This document shows positions 36,418-42,730 of a stretch of 64,000 nucleotides of DNA, one piece after another. This stretch comes from Aquimarina mycalae (GTDB lineage: Bacteria > Bacteroidota > Bacteroidia > Flavobacteriales > Flavobacteriaceae), in NCBI RefSeq assembly GCF_029906345.1, contig NZ_JARYGY010000008.1, forward strand, positions 124,001 through 188,000, written 5' to 3'. The notes beneath the pieces were generated by a model. That model saw only the letters and a program-made list of their open reading frames with translations. It ran no database searches and was not told where the DNA came from. The translations under genes and the position numbers were made by a program. Each line of letters opens with the position of its first letter. The stretch's first letter is position 1.

Positions 36418-36436
36418 ATTTTTTATTTTATCAAAA

Positions 36437-36516
36437 GCCCTGCTACATTCCTCATATAATAGCAGGGCACTACAACAAACCTTTATTTGTTTTCCCCTTT
36501 AATACCAAAGGTTTGT
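36437..36516 (-). ncRNA. Two strong hairpins in the leader of the 108-aa gene
   Basis: On the minus strand, ACAAACCTTT / AAAGGTTTGT (36475-36484 with 36507-36516) is followed by GCCCTGCTA / TAGCAGGGC (36437-36445 with 36460-36468). TTTTG comes directly after the second. The second hairpin could act as a terminator or attenuator 20 bases before the gene. Confidence 0.6.
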
Positions 36517-36528
36517 CTTAATTACTAT

Positions 36529-36565
36529 GCAAATGTTTAATGTATAAGCGCAATGTATTTGCGTA
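36529..36565 (-). promoter_or_regulatory. Operator-promoter shared with the rtcB1 operon
   Basis: Minus strand: TACGCAA-N5-TTGCGC, 14 bases, TTTGC (minus-7 box). The same elements with identical spacings occur at 63458-63494 before rtcB1. The palindrome occupies the place of a minus-33 box, as expected for an activator-dependent promoter. Confidence 0.65.
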
Positions 36566-36586
36566 GTAATTATTTATTTATAAAAA

Positions 36587-36802
36587 ATGCGATTTTTATC
36601 ATGTTCACTAGATGGAGTATTTGCATCTGGATATAGTGCTTTACTAGTAGCGCTGACATATGCAGAACCCCATTTAATAAATAGTTTTCCGATATTTTTT
36701 ATAATACTGTTTGTTTTTCTTTTGGTAATGGTAAGTTGTGTTTTCATGATATTCGTTTTTACATCATATTTTAATTATGGATTATTTAATAGTTCATATT
36801 GA
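36587..36802 (+). CDS. Possible small membrane protein (71 aa), doubtful
   Basis: The C-terminal half is one or two hydrophobic helices (FFIILFVFLLVMVSCVFMIF). It opposes all neighbours and its 3' end overlaps the convergent 106-aa ORF by 28 bases. No upstream promoter was recognised, so it may be fortuitous. Confidence 0.3.
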   Translation: MRFLSCSLDGVFASGYSALLVALTYAEPHLINSFPIFFIILFVFLLVMVSCVFMIFVFTSYFNYGLFNSSY

Positions 36803-37095
36803 TGATCACGCCTGTCTATTTCTCCTAGAGGGCTACCTTGAAAAATAGAGATGTTTTTAAATCCATTTTCTTTCAGAATTAAAGAATCTTCTTTCTTTAC
36901 AGCTCCTCTTCTGGAATTTCCGTAATCACCAGTAAGTTTTTTTGTAACAGGATCCAGATCGCCCCAAAGCTTATCTGGTTTACCATTATCTATTGGTTCT
37001 ACGAAGTAGGTAATACCAGTAATTTTGGATTGAACTATGAATCTTCCTGTATCTTCGGTTTTACATAAAAACCTTTGTAATAAATTGTTTTTCAT
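36775..37095 (-). CDS. Hypothetical protein (106 aa) downstream of tRNA-Phe-like and tRNA-His-like genes
   Basis: No family recognised. It is soluble, with GRFIVQSK, VEPIDNGKPDKLWGDLDP and GNSRRGAVKKEDSLIL as visible features. It starts 22 bases after the tRNA-Phe-like 3' end on the same strand, so the tRNAs and this gene are probably cotranscribed. This repeats the pattern of tRNA-like genes joined to small unknown ORFs. Confidence 0.55.
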   Translation of the reverse strand: MKNNLLQRFLCKTEDTGRFIVQSKITGITYFVEPIDNGKPDKLWGDLDPVTKKLTGDYGNSRRGAVKKEDSLILKENGFKNISIFQGSPLGEIDRRDHQYELLNNP

Positions 37096-37117
37096 AGTTT
37101 TAAATTTTGATTTTTAG

Positions 37118-37190
37118 TGGAACAGACAGGAATTGAACCTGTATCTTCGGAGCTTCAATCCGATGCATTGACCAACTTTGCTACTATTCC
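37118..37190 (-). tRNA. tRNA-Phe(GAA)-like
   Basis: Acceptor GGAATAG / CTGTTCC (one G-U), D arm GCA..TGC, anticodon arm TCGGA-TTGAAGC-TCCGA, T arm ACAGG-TTCAATT-CCTGT. No encoded CCA. Canonical U33. Confidence 0.85.
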
Positions 37191-37198
37191 TATTGTAG

Positions 37199-37271
37199 GG
37201 TGTACTCTGGGACTCGAACCCTATTCTTCTCATTCACAGTGAGATGCTTTACCTGATAAGCTAGAGACACC
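37199..37271 (-). tRNA. tRNA-His(GTG)-like
   Basis: Acceptor GGTGT / ACACC with the inner two pairs broken, D arm GCTT..AAGC, anticodon arm TCTCA-CTGTGAA-TGAGA, T loop TTCGAGT. The weakened acceptor stem is unusual for a housekeeping tRNA. Confidence 0.75.
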
Positions 37272-37354
37272 ATTTTATCTTTTTGAATTGTTTGGTGTTC
37301 AGAATTTTGATAAATAAATCTTTATATTAGTCCATAGATTGGAAAACAAAGTGT

Positions 37355-38209
37355 ATGGATAATATATCGACGATTATTTTAGCCGCATCCTTATTTATCA
37401 TTATGTTAGGGATGGGGTTATCTCTTGTATTAGCTGATTTTAAGAGAATACTTATTTATCCAAAGGCCATTTTGGTTGGTTTGGCTAATCAGCTTATTAT
37501 TTTACCACTTGTAGGTTTTCTTCTTGCATCTTTACTTTCATTAAAACCTGAAATAGCAATTGGGATTATGATATTAGCGGCGTGTCCAGGTGGAGCAACT
37601 TCTAATTTGATATCTCATCTCGCTAAAGGAGATATCGCTTTGTCTGTAACACTTACCGCATGTAGTAGTTTGATTACAATTATTACGATACCGTTTATAG
37701 TTAATTTTTCGTTGTTTTATTTTTTATCAGAAGATCAAACTATTCAGTTGGATGTAATAGAAACTATTATACAGATCTTAGTGATTATTATTGTACCGAT
37801 TGGCATTGGTATGATTATTAGGAAATATAATGAACCTTTTGCCTTAAGAATGAACAAACCAGTAAAAATAGCCTCTGCATTAGTACTTGCTCTGGTGATT
37901 GTTGGTATTTTAATCAAAGAAAAAGACAATTTCATTTCTTATTTTCAAGAAGCTGGATTAGTAGCCCTATTACTAAATATATTGACAATGACCATAGGTT
38001 ATTATTCTGCAAAACTATTTCGAATTCATCGTAAAGGGGCTATATCAATTTCTATAGAATCAGGGATTCAAAATGGTACTTTGGCTATATCCATCGCTAT
38101 CGCAATACTTCATAATACTTCTTTTGCAATTGCCCCAGCAGTATATAGTTTGTTAATGTTCTTTACTGGAGGAATTGCAATATTTTTCGGAATTAAAAGT
38201 AAAGTTTAA
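37355..38209 (+). CDS. Bile acid:sodium symporter (BASS) family transporter
   Basis: 284 residues with about nine hydrophobic helices. Family motifs: ILAACPGGATSNLISHLAKGDIALS, the crossover helix with Na+ site, and ISIESGIQNGTLAISIAIAILH near the C-terminus. It imports an organic anion with sodium; the substrate is unknown. It is the only plus-strand gene inside the minus-strand tRNA-like locus and looks like an insertion between tRNA-His and tRNA-Ile. Confidence 0.88.
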   Translation: MDNISTIILAASLFIIMLGMGLSLVLADFKRILIYPKAILVGLANQLIILPLVGFLLASLLSLKPEIAIGIMILAACPGGATSNLISHLAKGDIALSVTLTACSSLITIITIPFIVNFSLFYFLSEDQTIQLDVIETIIQILVIIIVPIGIGMIIRKYNEPFALRMNKPVKIASALVLALVIVGILIKEKDNFISYFQEAGLVALLLNILTMTIGYYSAKLFRIHRKGAISISIESGIQNGTLAISIAIAILHNTSFAIAPAVYSLLMFFTGGIAIFFGIKSKV

Positions 38210-38258
38210 AAATAGTACTATGTACATACTCTGAATTGTTCATTGATTTCTATTGTTT

Positions 38259-38330
38259 TAAAGGTATTGGGAATCGAACCCAAGACTCCCGCGATATATC
38301 CGCGGTACTCTACCACTGAGTTATACCTTA
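38259..38330 (-). tRNA. tRNA-Ile(TAT)-like with A33
   Basis: D arm ACTC-AGTGGTA-GAGT, anticodon arm CCGCG-GATATAT-CGCGG, T arm TTGGG-TTCGATT-CCCAA, acceptor 6/7. The loop position 33 is A instead of the near-universal U. Anticodon UAU is rare in bacteria, which normally use CAU modified to lysidine. Confidence 0.65.
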
Positions 38331-38335
38331 TTTTG

Positions 38336-38406
38336 ATGACCCGAAAGGATTCGAACCTTTACACCAAGAGTCAAAGTCTTGGATGCTACCGTTACATCAC
38401 AGGTCA
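38336..38406 (-). tRNA. tRNA-Gln(TTG)-like
   Basis: Acceptor TGACCTG / CGGGTCA, D stem GATG / CATC, anticodon arm CAAGA-CTTTGAC-TCTTG, T loop TTCGAAT. All stems intact. Confidence 0.85.
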
Positions 38407-38411
38407 ATTTG

Positions 38412-38483
38412 TAAGCTCAATAGGATTTGAACCTATACTTCAAGGGTCGTAACCTTGGGTGCTTCCATTTACACCATGAGCCT
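38412..38483 (-). tRNA. tRNA-Arg(ACG)-like
   Basis: Acceptor AGGCTCA / TGAGCTT (one G-U), D stem GTGT / GCAC, anticodon arm CAAGG-TTACGAC-CCTTG, T loop TTCAAAT. Confidence 0.82.
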
Positions 38484-38488
38484 ATTTT

Positions 38489-38564
38489 GTACTCCACCTA
38501 AGGTTCGAACTTAGACTGAACTGGGCTTAAACCAGATGCCTCTTCCATTTGGGCTAGCGGAGCA
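38489..38564 (-). tRNA. tRNA-Leu(TAA)-like lacking the class II variable arm
   Basis: Acceptor TGCTCCG / TGGAGTA, anticodon arm CTGG-TTTAAGC-CCAG, then a short variable loop of about 6 nt before T arm CTAAG-TTCGAAC-CTTAG. Bacterial tRNA-Leu normally has a long variable arm, which is absent here. Confidence 0.75.
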
Positions 38565-38568
38565 TTTG

Positions 38569-38642
38569 TACAGGAAGAGAGATTCGAACTCTCAAAACCT
38601 TGATTCTAAATCAAGTGCGTATGCCAGTTCCGCCATTCCTGC
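38569..38642 (-). tRNA. tRNA-Leu(TAG)-like lacking the class II variable arm
   Basis: Acceptor GCAGGAA / TTCCTGT. The D arm starts GCGGAACTGGCATACGC, typical of Leu. Anticodon arm CTTGA-TTTAGAA-TCAAG, variable region only GTTTT, T arm GAGAG-TTCGAAT-CTCTC. The Leu-type D arm with no long variable arm is odd. Confidence 0.78.
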
Positions 38643-38658
38643 ATTACATATAAAATTG

Positions 38659-38729
38659 TACTCTATAAGGGAATCGAACCCTTGTCGCCTGGTAGAAAGC
38701 CAGGTGCACTACCACTATGCTAATAGAGC
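38659..38729 (-). tRNA. tRNA-Glu(TTC)-like with U37
   Basis: Acceptor GCTCTAT / ATAGAGT, D stem GCAT / GTGC, anticodon arm CCTGG-CTTTCTA-CCAGG, T loop TTCGATT. Position 37 is U, where tRNAs have a purine (normal Glu loop CUUUCAC). Confidence 0.8.
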
Positions 38730-38734
38730 TTTTG

Positions 38735-38806
38735 TATATCTACTAAGACTTGAACTTAGACTTAGGGATTAGAAATCCCTTGTGCTTCCAATTACACCAT
38801 AGATAT
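38735..38806 (-). tRNA. tRNA-Arg(TCT)-like
   Basis: Acceptor ATATCTA / TAGATAT perfect, D stem GTGT / GCAC, anticodon arm AGGGA-TTTCTAA-TCCCT, T loop TTCAAGT. Confidence 0.82.
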
Positions 38807-38813
38807 AAATCTA

Positions 38814-38887
38814 GTCTGAGAAGCAGGATTCGAACCTGCGACCTCTCGCGTCCAAGGCGAGTAAACAACCTCCGTTATCTTCCCAGA
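38814..38887 (-). tRNA. tRNA-Pro(TGG)-like with degenerate D arm
   Basis: Acceptor TCTGGGA / TCTCAGA, anticodon arm CTCGC-CTTGGAC-GCGAG, T arm GCAGG-TTCGAAT-CCTGC typical of Pro. The D region (AGATAACGGAGGTTGTTTA) lacks the usual 4-bp stem. Confidence 0.72.
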
Positions 38888-38892
38888 TATAG

Positions 38893-38965
38893 CAGTACCG
38901 ACGGGATTCGAACCCGCGACCTTCCGAGAGACAGTCGGGTGCACTAGCCACTGTGCTACGATACT
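38893..38965 (-). tRNA. tRNA-Asp(GTC)-like with U37
   Basis: Acceptor AGTATCG / CGGTACT, D stem GCAC / GTGC, anticodon stem CCGA / TCGG with loop CTGTCTC, T arm GCGGG-TTCGAAT-CCCGT. Position 37 is U instead of A, the same change as in the Glu gene nearby. Confidence 0.78.
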
Positions 38966-38992
38966 TTTTAATTGTGATTTATGAATAATCAG

Positions 38993-39116
38993 TGGGAGTT
39001 ATAGGATTCGAACTTATTCAGCTTTCGCAACAGTTTTTATCTCAAAGGCTGTTTTTTTATTTTGGATTCGTTGAATTCGATTCCTCATTTCAGACTGCCC
39101 TGGCTCTCCAACTCCA
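38993..39116 (-). tRNA. Aberrant tRNA-like element (124 nt) with a 59-nt loop
   Basis: Acceptor TGGAGTT / AACTCCC pairs 6 of 7. A possible anticodon stem GCAGT (39094-39098) / ACTGT (39030-39034) encloses 59 bases instead of 7. Then GCGAAAGC, a tetraloop-like variable hairpin, and a T loop TTCGAAT follow. The D arm is truncated to about 11 nt. The stem words match the Ser(TGA) gene of this array. It could be a Ser-like tRNA with a 52-nt insert, or a fused pair of decayed tRNAs. Confidence 0.45.
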
Positions 39117-39138
39117 GCGAATTTCCTATTTTGAAATT

Positions 39139-39213
39139 GAGACAAGAATGAGATTCGAACTCATAAAAAACGGAGTTGCAGTCCGTTGCCTTTGCCATTC
39201 AGCCACCTTGTCT
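39139..39213 (-). tRNA. tRNA-Cys(GCA)-like
   Basis: Acceptor AGACAAG / CTTGTCT perfect, anticodon arm ACGGA-CTGCAAC-TCCGT, T arm ATGAG-TTCGAAT-CTCAT. Regular structure. Confidence 0.85.
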
Positions 39214-39217
39214 TTTG

Positions 39218-39290
39218 CGATACCAGTAAGATTCGAACTTACATCTTGAGAGTTAACAGCTCCCAGCTTTGCCAGTTAAGCTACAGTATC
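39218..39290 (-). tRNA. tRNA-Asn(GTT)-like
   Basis: Acceptor GATACTG / TGGTATC (two G-U), D arm GCTT..AGCT, anticodon arm GGGAG-CTGTTAA-CTCTC, T arm GTAAG-TTCGAAT-CTTAC. Confidence 0.85.
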
Positions 39291-39297
39291 AATAGTG

Positions 39298-39384
39298 CGG
39301 AGAATAAAAGAATTGAACCTTCACTGCAGTTATGCAGACTTGTTTAGCAGACAAGCACAACGAACCAATATTTGCCTATTCTCC
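39298..39384 (-). tRNA. tRNA-Ser(GCT)-like
   Basis: Class II: acceptor GGAGAAT / ATTCTCC perfect, anticodon arm CTTGT-CTGCTAA-ACAAG, variable hairpin CTGCA-TAAC-TGCAG, T loop TTCAATT with a weak G-U-rich stem. Confidence 0.82.
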
Positions 39385-39388
39385 CTTG

Positions 39389-39475
39389 CGGAAGAAGTGG
39401 GAGTCGAACCCACACGAGTCATTAGCTCCTAACAGTTTTCAAGACTGCGGCCACCGCCAATTGGCTTGCTCTTCC
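39389..39475 (-). tRNA. tRNA-Ser(TGA)-like
   Basis: Class II: acceptor GGAAGAG / TTCTTCC, D stem GCC / GGC, anticodon arm GCAGT-CTTGAAA-ACTGT, long variable arm (GAG..CTC), T arm GTGGG-TTCGACT-CCCAC. Regular. Confidence 0.87.
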
Positions 39476-39481
39476 TTAAAG

Positions 39482-39554
39482 TTGACACAGAGGGATTTGA
39501 ACCCACATCACCTCGATTAAAAGTCGAGTGCTTTTCCAGTTAAGCTACGTGTCA
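39482..39554 (-). tRNA. tRNA-Lys(TTT)-like, first gene of the array
   Basis: Acceptor TGACACG / TGTGTCA, D stem GCTT / AAGC, anticodon arm CTCGA-CTTTTAA-TCGAG, T loop TTCAAAT. It is 37 bases downstream (minus strand) of the attenuator-like terminator at 39591-39620. Confidence 0.87.
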
Positions 39555-39590
39555 ATTTTGGTTTTCAGTATGTCAATGAACTATGTGAAT

Positions 39591-39620
39591 AAAAAAAGGC
39601 GCCTTATTCGGGCGCCTTTT
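39591..39620 (-). terminator. Attenuator-like terminator before the tRNA array
   Basis: Minus strand: AAAAGGCGCC-CGAATAA-GGCGCC followed by T7. It lies between leader ORF L2 and the first tRNA, so transcription of the array requires read-through. Confidence 0.8.
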
Positions 39621-39645
39621 ATATATATTGTTTTTGTATGTTGCT

Positions 39646-39765
39646 TTATACGCACATACATTTCCTTTTTATATAATAGACACCATATATATTCCAATCG
39701 GAACAATATTCTCTTTGTTTGCTAAAGAGTCGGCTTACACTATGTTGTAAATTATTCGGTATCAT
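39646..39765 (-). CDS. Leader ORF L2 (39 aa) upstream of the tRNA array
   Basis: ATG 39765 to TAA 39646, starting MIPNNLQHSVSRLFSKQREY. It contains 18 of 20 amino acids (no Ala or Thr) in 39 codons and rare codons such as CGA, AGG, CTC and CCG. It lies 61 bases after the minus-7 box and 26 bases before the terminator. A GGTGTC in the ORF can pair with the terminator arm GGCGCC (two G-U). The layout is that of an attenuation leader peptide. Confidence 0.5.
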   Translation of the reverse strand: MIPNNLQHSVSRLFSKQREYCSDWNIYGVYYIKRKCMCV

Positions 39766-39831
39766 TTTTAATTCTTTATTTTATTAGTTATATAATCATT
39801 ACTGGTATTTAATTGCGTTATGATTACGATG

Positions 39832-39862
39832 CAAAGATCAAAACATTTTTTTAATTTCCAAA
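39832..39862 (-). promoter_or_regulatory. Promoter P4 of leader L2 and tRNA array
   Basis: Minus strand: TTTG (39859-39862), 19 bases, GATCTTTG (39832-39839). The flanking sequence up to the preceding CTGATTATCA is homologous to the promoter of the rtcB2 leader at 58860-58891. Confidence 0.65.
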
Positions 39863-40049
39863 TATTTTTTGATTTTATTTTTCTGATAATCAGTTAGTTA
39901 TGGTTGTTTTTAAGCATAGAAATACCTGTTCGTTTTTCAACGAATCTTGGATATTTTGGCAATCGTCTGTCTCCCTGATGCTTACTTTCCAAATACTATT
40001 CTTTATGTACTAATTAACTTTTAAACATTTTTTCAAAAAAAATTAATAA

Positions 40050-40078
40050 AAAAAGCGTCCAATTTCTTGAACGCTTGT
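40050..40078 (-). terminator. Terminator of leader transcript L1
   Basis: Minus strand: AAGCGTTCAA-GAAAT-TTGGACGCTT followed by T5-7. It is homologous to the terminator at 59064-59092, with pairing kept by a G-U change. Confidence 0.8.
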
Positions 40079-40120
40079 AGTTTTATATAGTTTTTATCTA
40101 AATCACTTCATATCTAATGA

Positions 40121-40231
40121 TTAAAAATAGCTACACAACGCCCGTTCTCGATAGGATAATTCTGTTATCCATCGATAATCACACTGACTAAACAGTGATT
40201 TCGGATTAATATGTGCTCTATTTCCAGTCAT
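40121..40231 (-). CDS. Leader ORF L1 (36 aa), codon-sampling peptide
   Basis: ATG 40231 to TAA 40121, beginning MTGNRAHINPKSLFSQCDYR. 19 of 20 amino acids (all but Val) occur in 36 codons. Synonyms are sampled rather than repeated (four Ser, three Leu, three Arg codon types). The ATG is only 9 bases past the minus-7 box, so the mRNA may be nearly leaderless. The stop is 43 bases before the terminator. GAACG in codons 29-30 can pair with CGTTC of the terminator arm. Confidence 0.5.
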   Translation of the reverse strand: MTGNRAHINPKSLFSQCDYRWITELSYRERALCSYF

Positions 40232-40239
40232 TTACACTA

Positions 40240-40272
40240 CAAATATGATATAAAAGAGTCAAATAATCCAAA
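40240..40272 (-). promoter_or_regulatory. Promoter P5 of leader L1
   Basis: Minus strand: TTTG (40269-40272), 21 bases, CATATTTG (40240-40247). Confidence 0.6.
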
Positions 40273-40381
40273 TTTTCAATGTGTTTTTTGTATTAACAAA
40301 GAAGTTTAGAATCATTTTAGGTAATATTTCTATTAAAAATACATAGTAACATGTAAAACTATATTTGTACTTTTATCTTTA

Positions 40382-40885
40382 ATGACAGTTCAAGATTTTA
40401 TCAATTGGTTTGGAGATAATCCAAATGTAGTGCTAAGTTATTTTGTAATAATTATAGCTATTTCTTTAATAGGGTTACTTTTTGTAAAGCAAAGTAATTT
40501 TAAACCACCTATCAATTATTTTTACGGAATTTTGATTTATGCGGTAACAATTCCAGGATTGCTGGCTTTGATCTTGATTTTGTATAGTTTTTTCTTCTTA
40601 AGAACAAACCTACTTCAAGTAGATTTGATTGCATATTTCGTTCCTTTAATAGCAATGATTATCACTTTGATTATAATTAATAAAACTATTCCAATGGCTC
40701 AGATCCCAGGCTTTGGAAAACTATCTGGATTGTTTATACTGGTAATTATAACTTTTGTAATTACGTATGTTTTACAGAGAATGTTTTTTGGAGTATTCTT
40801 CGTAGGAAGATTTCAATACTTAATAGTATTCTTTTTGGCATTACTATTTGGATTAAAAATAGCTTGGGATCGTATAGTTAAATGA
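40382..40885 (+). CDS. Integral membrane protein, unknown function
   Basis: 167 residues with about five hydrophobic helices (for example VVLSYFVIIIAISLIGLLFV, YFVPLIAMIITLIIINKTI, GLFILVIITFVITYVLQ). No family motif recognised. It precedes the coiled-coil/ABC cluster with a gap of 130 bases and may or may not belong to it. Confidence 0.6.
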   Translation: MTVQDFINWFGDNPNVVLSYFVIIIAISLIGLLFVKQSNFKPPINYFYGILIYAVTIPGLLALILILYSFFFLRTNLLQVDLIAYFVPLIAMIITLIIINKTIPMAQIPGFGKLSGLFILVIITFVITYVLQRMFFGVFFVGRFQYLIVFFLALLFGLKIAWDRIVK

Positions 40886-41014
40886 CCACTTTTAGACCTA
40901 ATTGTAACGTTTTGATCATAGATGATACCAATAATATATAGGTATAAGCGGAAAAATCTATCTTAAACCTTTATAGAACACTTATTTTTTTAAATTTGTT
41001 TAAATTCACTAACC

Positions 41015-41695
41015 ATGCTAAAAAACTTAAAATCCTTATTTATAGTTGATGATTCTGAAGAAGAAAATAAAAAACCTGAAGAATCAAAAGAAAATACTGA
41101 TGTAAGTTCGGATAAAAAACCTGATGCTTCAACGCCACCTCCGATTCCTAATACCTCAGTAAATACTTCATCAGAAGGTGTCTTGGATACCAAAATAGTA
41201 GAGAAATTATTGCAAGCTATTGAGAAGAATAATCTAGATGGGTTTGATTATCTTGAATATAAGAAGTCTCTTAAAGCGCTCGAAAAAATGCCGATGGATG
41301 AGGCAACAAAATATCGCTCAGCGTTTGCTACAGCTGCTACGATGGGTGTAACATTAGAAAAATTACTGAAGACTACTAATTTTTATATTGGTGTTTTAGA
41401 TAAAGAAAATGAACAGTTTTTAGGAGCTTTTAAAAGCCAATTTGATAATAAGGTATCAGGAAGAGAACGAGAAATTGCGCAGTTTGAATCTATTATAAAA
41501 GAAAAGTCAGAACAAATTAAAAAACTGACAGAAGAAATTGCGAAACATCAGCAACAGATAGGGGATTTAAAAGCTAAAGTAGAAGAGAGTAATAGTAAGA
41601 TTAATAAAACACAAAATGATTTTAAAGTGTCTTATGATCACCTTAAATCTCAGTTCACAGAAGATATTGTAAAAATGCAGAAATACTTAAAATAA
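41015..41695 (+). CDS. Cytoplasmic coiled-coil protein of the stress/ABC cluster
   Basis: 226 residues. An acidic Pro/Ser/Lys-rich N-terminus (about 20-60) precedes a helical domain (LLQAIEKNNLDGFDYLEYKKSLKAL) and a long C-terminal coiled coil (about 145-226, heptads through EIAQFESIIKEKSEQIKKLT). No signal or TM. The stop directly abuts the next ATG, implying cotranslation. Function unknown; I assume a scaffold role. Confidence 0.6.
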   Translation: MLKNLKSLFIVDDSEEENKKPEESKENTDVSSDKKPDASTPPPIPNTSVNTSSEGVLDTKIVEKLLQAIEKNNLDGFDYLEYKKSLKALEKMPMDEATKYRSAFATAATMGVTLEKLLKTTNFYIGVLDKENEQFLGAFKSQFDNKVSGREREIAQFESIIKEKSEQIKKLTEEIAKHQQQIGDLKAKVEESNSKINKTQNDFKVSYDHLKSQFTEDIVKMQKYLK

Positions 41696-42709
41696 ATGGA
41701 CAACAACTCATTAAAACCAAAAACATTTTGGAAAAGACCTGAAGGTAAAACAGGGATGTTATTTATGGGGCTATTAGGAGCAGGAGGATTGTATGGATTA
41801 TACAAGGTGCTTCCGTTTTTAATTACCATTGTAGAAAATACTTTATACTTAGGAGTTCTATTAGCCGTATTAGGAGCGCTAATCTATATTGTATTAGATC
41901 CTAAGATGAGAAACCTGATTTTCTATATGTATAAATCTTTTATGCGATGGTTAACAGGTATTTTTATTCAGATAGATCCAATAGGAATTCTAAAGAGTTA
42001 TATCGAAGATCTTCATGATAATCTAAAGAAGATGAATAAGCAGATTGCTTCTCTAAAAGGGCAAATGAAGCGTTTGCAAACGATTATCTATGATAATAAA
42101 AAGAATATCAATAACAACCTGAAGTTAGCGAGTGCTGCGAAAGAAAAGGATAAAAAAGGAATTATGATCCTTAAATCCAGAAAGGCTGGTAGATTGAAAG
42201 AATCTAATATGAAACTTGATGAACTCTATAAAAAGATGGAAATCTTATATAGAGTACTGATCAAGATGTATGAGAATTCTGAGATATTACTAGAGGATAT
42301 TGAAGATCAGGTAATGGTGAAGGAACAGGAAAGAAAGGCAGTACGCGCAGGGCATTCTGCAATGAAATCTGCAATGAATATTATTGCAGGTAACAATGAC
42401 AAGAAAGAAATGTTTGATCGTGCATTAGAGGCAATCGCTGATGATGTAAGTATGAAAATTGGAGAGATGGAACGTTTCATGGAAATGTCTAATAACTTTA
42501 TGGATTCTATAGACCTACAGAATGGGATATTCGAAGAAGAAGGGTTAGAATTACTGGAGAAATGGGAAAATGAAGGGGTTTCTCTTATTTTAGGAAATCA
42601 AAAGGATTTATTAGTACACGATCAACACAGTGTAGATCTTGATGCACCCATTGTAAAAACTAAAACCCAAAATAATCAATACTCGGATTTATTTAATTTT
42701 GAGGATTAA
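41696..42709 (+). CDS. Membrane-anchored coiled-coil protein (PspA-like layout)
   Basis: 337 residues. Two close N-terminal membrane helices (about 20-38 and 47-66) are followed by a long helical region (about 95-290) rich in Lys/Glu heptads (LKKMNKQIASLKGQMKRLQT). The layout resembles PspA/IM30 or XpaC/TelA-associated proteins, without clear homology by eye. It starts one base after the previous stop. Confidence 0.6.
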   Translation: MDNNSLKPKTFWKRPEGKTGMLFMGLLGAGGLYGLYKVLPFLITIVENTLYLGVLLAVLGALIYIVLDPKMRNLIFYMYKSFMRWLTGIFIQIDPIGILKSYIEDLHDNLKKMNKQIASLKGQMKRLQTIIYDNKKNINNNLKLASAAKEKDKKGIMILKSRKAGRLKESNMKLDELYKKMEILYRVLIKMYENSEILLEDIEDQVMVKEQERKAVRAGHSAMKSAMNIIAGNNDKKEMFDRALEAIADDVSMKIGEMERFMEMSNNFMDSIDLQNGIFEEEGLELLEKWENEGVSLILGNQKDLLVHDQHSVDLDAPIVKTKTQNNQYSDLFNFED

Positions 42710-42730
42710 AAATAACACTAATCAAAAATC

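Noticed and set aside
38993..39116. Group I intron in the aberrant tRNA-like element
   Set aside because: The insert is only about 52 nt, far below any group I intron core.
38243..39725. Several plus-strand open frames of 60-85 codons across the tRNA-like array
   Set aside because: They run antisense through well-formed tRNA cloverleaves and leader L2, repeat tRNA T-arm words in translation (such as GIRTRD), and have no independent signals.
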